A DNA stretch of 64,000 bases. Source: Turbatrix aceti (taxonomy: Eukaryota > Nematoda > Chromadorea > Rhabditida > Panagrolaimidae). Location: NCBI GenBank assembly GCA_963969345.1, contig OZ017767.1, positions 8,672,355 through 8,736,354 of the forward strand. Reading direction: 5' to 3'. The position numbers were made by a program, and so were the translations under genes. The notes beneath the pieces were generated by a model that saw only the letters and a list, made by a program, of their open reading frames with translations, made no database searches and was not told where the DNA came from. This document shows positions 42,651-51,752 of this stretch, piece after piece (position 1 is the first letter of the stretch; every line of letters starts with the position of its first letter).

Positions 42651-43601
42651 CAGTGCACAAACTTGCTTTTAAAAAGTTTGGATTCCCAACTTGGACGGTA
42701 GAAAATTAAAAACTGATTTAGTGATAACGTAAATAATCCAAGCCAAAACATGTGTTTTATGTAATTGTTGAACTAAAAATCTATTTTTGTGATGTATGTA
42801 TACAGATACTTACATATACGCTAAAGGCATTTAAGACTACTTTTTCAAGTATTGTTTTTTCATATTCTATCGTCATGTTGCGATTATAATGTTCAGTCTT
42901 TGATATCATAGCTATCATGGAAAGTGACAAAGGCATAGCAAACAAGTTGTACAATCGCACAAGATTGAAAATTAAATGGATGACGCTTAGATAAATAATC
43001 ATGCATATAAAAAACGTGCTGGCTTTTGGCATGTTACATTGGGTGTTGAATCGGTTCTGAAATTAATTGTCATTTTATTTAACCAAATATACATACAAAC
43101 CTTCACTACAGAGTAGAGTGCTGCAATGTTGATGTAGATTACAAAAAATCCAATTTCGAATGTGAAAAGGTAAGTGTAAAATGATAGGTCAAAATAATTT
43201 GTCATTTTGTAGATAACATTTGGTAGCACTAATGAATATACAATAATTTTAAATAGAGATAAAAAATGTTTATGGTAATTACAGTTTTTGAAATTTTTTT
43301 AAACTTTTGGGCTTCTACCCAATGAAACGAAATGTAAATACTGCTTAATTTTTTGGTATAAACCTGTTTTGCTTAAAAAACAGTTGCATATCGAATTACA
43401 GAAGATCTTGAGCATGTTGAGATTCGTTGCAGTCTTTGCACGGCTAATATGCTTATATATTCAGTTTAGCAAATTTGTATTCATGCTTTTGATGACTTTT
43501 GTTGGTTTTTGGTTAACTAATGCATTTACGATTATTTTGCATGCAACAATGGTCCGTATCAATTGTATATAATACTTTACCTCACGCCAGGTTTTGATAA
43601 T

Positions 43602-44816
43602 TTATTTCAACGCCTTTACAAAGGTTTTACGAATAGTTCCATTGAGAAGAGCAATTAGGAAACATAATGAATTTGCATTAAAAACAAATGATAAAATGAT
43701 TACATTGTTTGTGTAGTTTTCATAATGATGATAATAACATGAACCATAATCAGTCTTACAGGATTTTGACGCAAATATGGAGACAAACTCTGCCCCGATC
43801 AAGATGAAACAGTATATAACAATGCGCCATGCAATTTCGCGTTGATTTTTGTTAATGGTTTGTGTAACGGGTTTGAAAAAATCTCTTCCGCTTTTGATTC
43901 GCCAAGATAGCTTAAAGCGCAGTTCCAAAAAAATTAATGTGTACAAAAATGTTGTTAAATATAAAGTGATATTTAGAGGTTTAGTAGTTAATTGTTCTAG
44001 AATCATGTAGTCACGTTCATCAGATGCATCAAACAATAGTAATATGTAAAATAATCGGTACATGTTTAATATCCGCATGAAATAATCTAATATTAAATAT
44101 GTAAATTCGTCATCAACTTCAAACAAAATGAATGTGGCTGCACAGTAATAAACCAAGAACACTGTTATGACAATAGAAATAATAGACAATATAGCGCAAA
44201 TGACATACACAAATTTGCTTTTAAAGATTTTGGATTCCAACCATGGAAAGTAAAATATAAAAAATTGATTAAGTGATAGCGTGAACAATCCCAGCCAAAA
44301 ATAGTTATCTATACAATCGGAAAACTAAACCCATTTTTGCATTAAGCAAAAACATAAAAATAAGGAAACTCACTATTGTTCCAAATGTATTTAACGTGAC
44401 CTTTTTTGCAAGCATTTTATATTGCTCTGTTACTAATTCTGTGTCAGAATCAATAGAACCAACAGAACCATTACTTTTTATCCATTTTAAATGTTCGTTT
44501 TTTCTTATCGTCAATATCATGGAATATCCCCAATTTGTAGAAAACACATTATACAGTCGTACAATATTGAAAATAGCATAAATTATGCTTAAATAAATTA
44601 TGATACAGATGAAAAATGTACTGGCCATTGGCATGCTGCAGCTAAATCGGTTCTAAAAATGAATGTCATTTTAATATTTTGTTAATTGTTGTATTTAAAT
44701 TTTTAACAAACCTTTACAATAGAATAGAGGGCAACAAGGTTAAAGTAGATAAATACAAATCCCATTTCAAATGTGAATATGTAGGTGTAAAATGAAAAGT
44801 CCCAAAGTTGCTGCAT
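43602..44816 (-). CDS. Nematode-type 7TM chemoreceptor-like protein, 3 exons
   Basis: Exons 44816-44712, 44652-44374 and 44324-43602 (all phase 0) encode 368 residues with seven or eight hydrophobic helices, for example FVFIYFNLVALYSIV, FFICIIIYLSIIYAIFNIV, FVYVICAILSIISIVITVFL, ITLYLTTFLYTLIFLELRF and a final helix NANSLCFLIALLNG followed by a basic tail (TIRKTFVKALK). The overall form suits a nematode chemosensory receptor, but I cannot place it in a named subfamily. It is the intact tandem paralogue of the transposon-split copy just downstream. The acceptor of exon 3 (GGGTTTAG) was chosen because it matches the paralogue; a second AG lies 15 bp further in. Confidence 0.75.
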
Positions 44817-44832
44817 TTTTAAAGCGCTTGGC

Positions 44833-44872
44833 CTCAAATTTGAGTTCATATTGCCTTTGACTCAAATTTGAG
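44833..44872. promoter_or_regulatory. Paired palindromes upstream of the 7TM receptor gene
   Basis: CTCAAATTTGAG, a perfect 12 bp palindrome, occurs at 44833-44844 and again at 44861-44872, each followed by GTT(C/A)ATAT, starting 17 bp before the start codon at 44816. The repeated palindrome suggests a dimeric transcription-factor site; no factor is assigned. Confidence 0.45.
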
Positions 44873-44877
44873 TTAAT

Positions 44878-44957
44878 ATGTTGATAAATTATGTCTATGT
44901 ATATATGTATATATTCTTGGCGGTAAATAAATGAAATGAAATGAAATGTTGATAAAT
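44878..44957 (+). mobile_element. 56 bp retroposon tail with 12 bp TSD
   Basis: Body 44890-44945 ends GGCGGTAAATAAATGAAATG-type (AATGA repeats). It is flanked by ATGTTGATAAAT on both sides (44878-44889, 44946-44957). It differs in sequence from the LINE tail family at 1.1 and 14.9 kb. Confidence 0.75.
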
Positions 44958-45660
44958 ATTGTACAAATACCTAAACGTAATTGTTTTTTTGTTTAAAAAT
45001 ATGTACTAGTCAAAATGTTCAGTTGACAGTTGACATCTCAGTCAGAGGCGTACCGTTGTTAAGCAGAATACGTTAGTCATCCAAACATTTGCTTTTTTGT
45101 AACTGCTATGCCCCAAGATCTCGTACAAATTGACATTTGTTGTTGTCTTTGCGCAGAAAGAGATATTTATATATTCAATTATAAAATATTGTATTAGATG
45201 TTTGTACTCATGCTTTTGATTATTTTTGTAAGCTTTTGGTCAACTAAAGCATCTACATTATTTTATATGCAGCTAACTTTAAGACGGCATCCAAGCAAAG
45301 ATACTGTTTTCTGATTTCATGGCGTCATGTTTGCTTTACAGTCCTACATGATACATATATAACAAACAAATAGCCATAAAAGGATGTCATCATTCTGATG
45401 ATTTCCTGTTTTTTTACTCAAATTTTTAAAGCTGAGTCACCAACAGTTTTTTTTTCAATAGAGCAGGCAACGATATTTTTATCAATTTTGTTTCTTTAAA
45501 GGAAAACAACAGAGCGAGTGACAGGAAGAGGCAAGGTTGTCTTCAGATCGTATAATATTTACTTAACCCCAGTGCTGATAATCGGCATCGAAGTTTCCTA
45601 AAAAAAATGATCGACTCTTTTGAAAGAACACTTTTTTGGACTTTGAGGACATCAATTTAT

Positions 45661-46017
45661 TCATTTTTTCAAAATACTCCCTTGGTGCAATGACATCTGA
45701 TTAACTAAGCTTTGAGGTGTAAATATGTTACTCAATCTTACACGGTAGAATAATTTAATAAAAAAAATCAAGTGCAAGAATCCCGGTGAATGAGAATGAA
45801 TTCCAGAAAAAAACATCTCTTCTCGCTGATGACAAAATTCAATTTTTCGGAGTACTACTTTATAAAATGTCGAATCATTTACTATTTTTCGTGTGATGAT
45901 TCGACTTCTATTTGAAGTCTTTGGCATGCAGGTTGAGAAACTTCGCAAAATCATTTGTCCATCCGGTTCGTCGATCTCTTCGAAATTGGTCGCCAACATT
46001 GAATCATAAAATACCAA
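45661..46017 (-). CDS. Uncertain ORF, 118 codons
   Basis: A single open frame from ATG 46017 has a mixed-composition start (NFEEIDEPDGQMILRSFSTC) and a more hydrophobic end. No family, signal peptide or splice partner is evident. It lies between the receptor promoter and the RING gene and may be spurious. Confidence 0.25.
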   Translation of the reverse strand: MVFYDSMLATNFEEIDEPDGQMILRSFSTCMPKTSNRSRIITRKIVNDSTFYKVVLRKIEFCHQREEMFFSGIHSHSPGFLHLIFFIKLFYRVRLSNIFTPQSLVNQMSLHQGSILKK

Positions 46018-46518
46018 AAATTATGTCATCATTTTGGTGAGTAAAATATTTTATCTGTAAAATGTTTTTTATGGAACATGTGAATGCGTGGTAATCCGAC
46101 GCACGTGAACCGTTCCTCCAATTTTCGTCACCTGCATGCATGCAATCACCTCATGTTTTTATTTGCAAACGTGTAGAAAAAAACTGGTGATTGGAAGCTT
46201 GGTATCAAGACCAGATTCAGTTTCAATTTTTTTTAATTGGGCAAAAAAAAATTAAAAATTTTTTTTTTTAATTTATTTAATTTTCCATGGGATAATGGTG
46301 ATACATATGTCATTCTTCATGTAATGCACGTGTATCGAGTTCGTTTTCGAAACGGTCAAAAAACATGTAAACAGCTGACCTTTTTTATTATCAGTTGAAA
46401 TCTCACAACTGTTATCATAAAGACACGTTTTTATCAAAACGAACACATACTGACAATCAGACGAATTCTATAAAAAGCGCATTATGACGCAGTGCTGCGG
46501 ACCCTTTTGTCGCGTGCG

Positions 46519-47041
46519 ATGGAACAATCAACGAGCCCTAACTTATCCGATCGTACCTCTGTCGATATGTCACTTCTGGAATGCTCAATTTGTAAGGTCA
46601 ACTTGGATTCTCGTACCTACAAAACCCCGTGCAAGCATTACTTTCACATCCACTGCATTGAAAAATGGATTGCCACAAAGGTAATATCTGTACTTTATTC
46701 CGTCATTAATGATGGATTTTGCTCCGCTCTTGCTTGCTTTTTTAATTTTTTGTTTGTTCAACTCGCGCTTCAATTTTTTTTTTACCTTTCAGTCGCTCGT
46801 CCCGCTTCAATTTTTTTTAAATGTGTTACAGAAAAATGATGCAGAAAAACCGTCGTGCCCTATCTGTCGCCAAGCCCTGCTGCCAACCGTACCCGTCACC
46901 CTATTTACTGTTCCGCAAAATGACATCATTGTAATCCACGAACAATCTTCTGCCAGACACGCCAATTTGTTTGACTGTCTTTTAGTCACTTTTGTGGTGT
47001 CTTTTATCTTGGTGTTGTTGTTTCTTATGAGCATCAGTTAG
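46519..47041 (+). CDS. Tail-anchored RING-H2 protein, 2 exons
   Basis: Exons 46519-46680 and 46832-47041 encode 123 residues. The RING-H2 ligands are CSIC, CKHYFHIHC (C-x-H-x2-H-x2-C) and CPIC; the intron splits the domain after WIATK. The C-terminus is one hydrophobic helix (CLLVTFVVSFILVLLFLMSI), so the RING would face the cytosol. Known proteins of this shape are membrane E3 ubiquitin ligases; the substrate is unknown. The gene at 58021-58411 has the same exon break and topology. Confidence 0.8.
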
Positions 47042-47781
47042 AACATTTTATCTCATAACTGATGACCAAATGTTTTGAGCATTATACTTTGCGGTTGAGT
47101 TCCGGTTGTGGCACAAGAACACTGCGAAGATAAGAAAAATTTCGTTTTGTGATGTTCTCCACAACGATATCTATTGTTGCAACTCTTACACCGACTCCAA
47201 CGATTGAAACAATTTCGAAATTGCCTTTGAGAAAACGATGTTTTGCAAATGATGCACAGTTTTGTATTTTTTTGTTTATTTGACTTTTGTTTATATGACA
47301 CATAAATGTTATGAAATTTAGAAAAAAAAAGTTTCTTTCACTACGAAAAGTTTTTACTGTAAAATTCACCTGCATGAGGCATCTACTGGCGGAGTTACGA
47401 TTGCCTAAAATCAAGTTTATGCCATTTTTGGAAAAATCATTAAAAAATAAAAAATGATGAAATTGGTTACTTGATCAATATTTTTTGTACGTGTACCACC
47501 TGTTACGCCCGACTACAAAGCGAGTTTATAAAACTTCAGTTATAAAAACTGCTCATTTCAAACCATCCAGCATTGATGGATACATCATATCAATCGTATT
47601 GTTACAGATAAAACAAAAGTGCAAAGGTAAAAGCGTTACAAAAAAACATGGAAAAAATAATGTAAAAATAAAGCAGGATTTCAAAAAAAAATCTTCGACT
47701 TGATAGACTTGGTTGGCATTAAAAAAATTGAAGACGTACAAGGCGGTCAACATCGGACAGCAGGCGATCACCGACACGGCA

Positions 47782-47997
47782 TTACAGAACGAGGCACTGG
47801 AAGCTGCTCTTCGAACGATACGGGTTGAGCTTGTCGTTGGCAAAACCCGAGATGAGGCAGTCATCCTTCTGGTTCTCGCGGACAAACTTGATGAGGTCGT
47901 TGACGCACGTCGATACCGGCACGCGGTGAGCAGAGTGCTCGCGGCGGAGTTGTTCGACGAGAATGCGGGCTTGTTGTACGCTATGGACGCCGGACAT
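47782..47997 (-). CDS. Heterotrimeric G-protein gamma subunit
   Basis: Seventy-one codons in one exon: SVQQARILVEQLRREHSAHR is the N-terminal coiled coil that pairs with G-beta, LIKFVRENQKDDCLISG follows, and NPYRSK leads to the CAAX box CLVL. A terminal Leu predicts geranylgeranylation. The ATG lies 7 bp after a TTTCCAG acceptor, implying a noncoding upstream exon in the divergent spacer shared with the LIM gene. Length and motif order match G-gamma proteins. An N-terminal extension in the same frame (to 48090) crosses the acceptor and is not coding. Confidence 0.9.
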   Translation of the reverse strand: MSGVHSVQQARILVEQLRREHSAHRVPVSTCVNDLIKFVRENQKDDCLISGFANDKLNPYRSKSSFQCLVL

Positions 47998-48972
47998 ACT
48001 GATTCTGGAAATTTTCGGTGGGGTAAAATTTTTTTTATAAAATCGCGTAAAAGTGCCGTAGAATATTCGGACGCGAGTTGAAAGTTTCAAAAAAATTGAA
48101 AATGAACTTTTGGATCAAATTTGGAATTTTTAATAAAAAAAAAAGAAAAAAATCGGCAAAAAAAGGCAAACTGTTGCACGGAAAAAAATAGAAAACCAAC
48201 ATTCATTTGGCAGAACAAAACGAGTCCAAAACCGACGCAAACAACGTCGACGGACAAAAACCATAAAATGCATCCTCGTGAAACATAAAACCAGCTAATT
48301 TCACGCAATTTGACGACTCAAACCTCCAAAAAAGAGTCCAATAAAACAAATGCACGGCCAAAAAGTCAATATCGATGCACATGTACATCATTCAAAATGG
48401 ACACTAGCAAATATTTTGAACGCCTCGAGTAATTAAAAAAATTTCCCAAAAATAGCACGGCATAAACAATAAAAAAAATATTTATAAAACTCGTCAAAAA
48501 CAAAGCGTGTAATTGTATTGTTGCTGCCAGCCAGGCTTTGTGCGGTGCACGCCCAGCGCAAAGCATAGCCACACCAAACAATCGATACCAAGGAACGAAC
48601 ACCAGGCCGAGTCGAGAGCGAGGCGTAAAATAAACAGTGAACAAGAGAGAAAAAAGAAACAAGCGTAAAAGAGAATTCAAAAACCCCAAAAAAAAGTTAC
48701 ACACAAATACAACACAAATTGATAATACCGTAACAGTAATAAGCAACGTCAAATTGTAACGTAAACGTAAACGTGCCAACATAAACAGGACACAATACAC
48801 TTTTTTTGATTTTACTCCAAAAGCTTCAAATTGCCTTGAAAATTTTTCGCTGGGAGACCAAAAGTGCGCACGCGCTTGCTGAAAAGCACAAATTTGAATT
48901 GATGATTGCAAATTGCTTCTTTTTTTCATTTTTTGATAGGGTTTTGCTTTTTTTTCAAGTCAGTTGTTCGTC
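47998..48972. other. Divergent promoter region between G-gamma and LIM genes
   Basis: It holds the presumed noncoding 5' exon of the G-gamma gene (acceptor near 48005) and upstream sequence for the LIM gene. The 187-codon minus frame at 48366-48929 is hydrophobic, irregular and without splice or family support, so it is not called. Confidence 0.45.
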
Positions 48973-49654
48973 ATGTCGATTCTCTGCGCTGATTGCCACC
49001 GTTTGTTATCACCTTTCTTAAATTTTATGGGAGTGTGATTTTTTCAGAGCCCGTTTTCGGACGCGCGATCATCGTCGACGATTCCGTCTTCCACCGAGGT
49101 CATCTACGATGCTCGGGATGCAAACTCGCTATCCGGCACTATTACTATCCTTCCGATAGCGGACTACCTTTGTGCGCGACGTGTCAGGCGAGTGATCATC
49201 CGTTGTGTGCCAGTAAGTTGGATTAAAAAAAATTTTTTGAGTGCTAAGATTTTTTATTGTTTAAAAATAAATTTTTTATTAAAAGTTGATAATACTTATT
49301 TAGATTTATAATTTTCATTTTTTTCAAATTTCACATTTTTTTTCATTTTGAACTAAAATTTTCAAATTTTCGTTTTTCTCTTTTTTTTCGTACTTTTTTT
49401 CAGAATGCAACCACCCCGTCAACGAAACGTTCCTAAAAGCGAACAATGACTCCTATCACCTCGACTGCTACGTCTGCACTCATTGCCAGCGACCGTTTCC
49501 GGGTTTGACATTTTTTGAAAAATTAAAACAATTCCTGTTTTGTCTGCTAATTGCAGGCGGCGAATACGTTCTCCTCGGCGACAAGCCTTACGACATGGAT
49601 TGCTACTGGCTGCAGATTCTCGCCCGTCAGCAGCACCTTGCGACGGCATCGTAA
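48973..49654 (+). CDS. Two-LIM-domain protein, 4 exons
   Basis: Exons 48973-49000, 49048-49212, 49404-49502 and 49557-49654 give 129 residues made almost entirely of two LIM domains. LIM1 has CADC, H-x2-C in FHRGHLRCSGC and LCATC. LIM2 has a C-x2-C pair, H-x2-C in SYHLDCYVCTHC and a final MDC. The tiny first exon (nine codons plus one base) contains the first two zinc ligands, which fixes the start. LIM-only proteins are adaptors in adhesion or transcription complexes; the partner cannot be inferred. AATAAA is near 49717. Confidence 0.87.
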
Positions 49655-50450
49655 TTCTCAGGAGTGCCCGGGCAAGCTTTTTCTAATTAATATTTTTTTG
49701 GATAAAAAATGTACTAAATAAAGTGCACTTTTGAATTAAAAAAAACAAAAAATTAGTCGCGCATATTTTTTTCGTTTTGTAAAATGCAAATCAAAAGAAT
49801 TCGTAACCGTTATTGTCGTTTTTTGAGTTATGGATGTTGTCAAAAAAAACCACTGCGAAGCAACCAAACGCGATTCTAATCTTGAAAGAACGCCGGAAAT
49901 GGGTTGCCCTTGGCGTGATAGATTGGGCATCTAAATAAATTTTTTACGTTCTGAGACGACGTTGTGAATATTTTGTATAAAATATTTATCAAGTCTCAGA
50001 CGACATCAATGTCGTTTTTCTCGAATTTTGTACGAAAACCAAAAATGGAATGACGGACTTCCTCGACAGAATATTTTTTATATTCGGGCAAATAGGAATT
50101 TTTATGTATCAGAAAACAAAGTGTTTTCGAAAAATCAAAAATTACAATTTTGTTTTTCTAATTTTTTTCGAAAATTATCATTTTCTGTAGAAATCTGCTT
50201 TTACGGAAAAAATAACTCTCCTCTGTTGGATACCGTATTTTTTGCCTAAAAAGTTTTTTTATATCATTCATTATTTTGCACGATGAAACACGAACAAGTG
50301 AGATATCATTGTGAAACGTTGAAAAATAAAAATTTCAGTTTGGAATGCTTGATGAAACTCGATTCGACGGACACAGGGATGAGTAAATCTGGCGATGGCG
50401 ATGGCAACAAAAAAGCATGGAAAGAATGCACCAAAGCTTGTGGCTTATTA
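49655..50450. other. Intergenic, no supported gene
   Basis: AT-rich spacer between the LIM gene and the convergent CNRIP1 3' end. A 35-codon plus-strand ORF starting MDVVKKNHC near 49830 is GC-richer than its surroundings, but too short to support without expression data. Confidence 0.45.
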
Positions 50451-51752
50451 TTACTGTACGGTTTCCTGGGTGACTTTGCAGTTGCCGGTTGCTGAGTCGA
50501 CGGCACACGACCAAATTAGGGAATCCAGTTTATGACCCCAGTCTGCATGACTGTTGCCTTGAGCGTAGAATTTAGACTGCAGCGTGTGCTTGAGGGTGCC
50601 ACCTGGGCCCCGGGCTACGATATCAAAGTTTTGTCGATCGCCTTTTCGGGTTGGGTTGATGCCTGTTGTGTTCCAAACGGCTTCGTATTCACCGGATTGG
50701 GGACGATCGCATCGGAGTTCTAGGTCACTTCCGGCTACATGTAGACTGCTAGAAGGGGAAAGGTGTTAGGTACAGGTGGACTGCTGCGGCTTTGCATAAT
50801 GGGTTGTTGGACACGTTATGCCAAGTTTTAATAGTTTTAATAACATGGACACGTTATGCCAAGTTATGACAACTTGGGCACGTTATGCCAAGGTCTGATA
50901 ACTTGGACACGTTAAGCCAAGGTTTGATAACTTGGACACGCTAGGCCAAGTTGCTTTTCGAGCCTTGGCATAACGTGTCCAAAATTTTTTAACTAAACAT
51001 TGAAGGTTTTTTGCATTTTTATCATCAAATTTTCCAAAAAAACGTACTGAAATTCGATGGCAGGAGCGGTCTTGAGCACTATTCTGTACTTAGTATCGGA
51101 ACAAAATTTTAGCGTCCTGGTTGACGTCTCGAATCTTCCTCCATCTTGCTTGAAGGCTATCTGGTCACCTCCGTCTGCTTGCCTGAAAAAAAAACTTTTT
51201 GTATCATGAACAGTTTTGGAATCCCTGTTTTTTGGTTTTCTAAACCAAGTCAGTCCAATTGAATTGAATTTCAGCTAATCGTTGTAAACACAAAAGATAA
51301 ACATAGTACGCATAATCTAGTTTGTTTGCATGCCGTGATTGTGCGTATGTACTACAATTCTATTGTCGTCATCGTTAGTTAGACGTGTAAGGCTTTACAT
51401 ACATAGATAGAAAGATGGTAGGCCGTTTAGACAAGTCTCTTTCTCTTTATCTCTCTCGCTGTAGTCCCGGCACTGATGAGCCAAACAACAACCGGAGGGG
51501 GGATTTGCTAGCTAACGAAGCAGCGCGGATACATACATAACTTTTGGCACATGCCAGCTGGCGAACATAAGTAATAGCGCCCTCCAATATTTTTTTTGTT
51601 TTACTGCAGTAAGCACTTGTCTGCGGCATATTGTTTTCAAGTGGATGGCACGAAAGAACTCGAACCCAAAAACTCGAAAGTGTAGAGTCATTCACTTACC
51701 GAAAACTCAAAGTCAGTTGAAAGGACGAGACACCGGCTGTGCCAACGACCAT
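50451..51752 (-). CDS. CNRIP1: CNRIP1, cannabinoid receptor-interacting protein 1 homologue, 3 exons
   Basis: Exons 51752-51700, 51182-51048 and 50748-50451 (phases 2 and 2) give 161 residues, close to the 164 of the human protein. Colinear matches include FQLTLSFRQADGG at the start, FKQDGGRF, RTLKF...KYRIVLKTAP, WNTTGINPTRKGDRQNFDI, LQSKFY and HADWGHKLDSLIWSC. The family is a cytosolic beta-barrel of the RhoGDI-like fold, first described as binding the CB1 receptor tail; in invertebrates lacking CB1 its role is unclear. The start Met (MVVGTAGVSS) precedes the first conserved strand by about ten residues. Intron 2 contains an unusual tandem repeat. Confidence 0.9.
50809..50980. repeat. Tandem 29 bp repeat with inverted end in CNRIP1 intron 2
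   Basis: GGACACGTTATGCCAAG-type units start at 50809, 50847, 50876, 50905 and 50934 (the last three spacings are exactly 29 bp). They are followed by the inverted unit CCTTGGCATAACGTGTCC at 50963-50980, so the intron RNA could fold back on any of the units. Confidence 0.9.

Larger units (their letters stand above)
36682..42655 (+). mobile_element. Complete CACTA-type (CMC superfamily) DNA transposon, 5,974 bp
   Basis: Ends are perfect 16 bp inverted repeats, CACTG-A10-C. The target duplication is CA (36680-36681, 42656-42657), verified against the uninterrupted paralogue. Subterminal arrays of CGTCAGTTTTTC/TAACG motifs lie within 230 bp of each end. Two multi-exon genes lie between, both on the plus strand: a transposase (37083-39585) and an unrecognised protein (39883-42257). 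Neither has a disabling mutation that I can see. CACTG ends plus a 2 bp duplication fit animal CACTA/Mirage-like elements. Confidence 0.93.
36104..43205 (-). pseudogene. 7TM chemoreceptor-like gene interrupted by a CACTA transposon
   Basis: Exons 43205-43101 and 43056-42814 and the first part of exon 3 (42772-42656) are followed, across the transposon 36682-42655, by the remainder of exon 3 (36681-36104). Removing the element and one copy of the 2 bp duplication restores a frame colinear with the paralogue 44816-43602 (for example LFTLSLNQF upstream of the break, then ICALLSIIS and FFKPVTQSVNENQR). Exons are otherwise free of stops. At the break the frame reads into the transposon end, so a full-length receptor cannot be made. 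A CAG at the element's edge could act as an acceptor, but splicing there would shift the frame. Confidence 0.88.

Noticed and set aside
48087..48929. Minus-strand frames upstream of the G-gamma gene as N-terminal extensions
   Set aside because: G-gamma proteins are about 70 residues and an acceptor lies just before its ATG.
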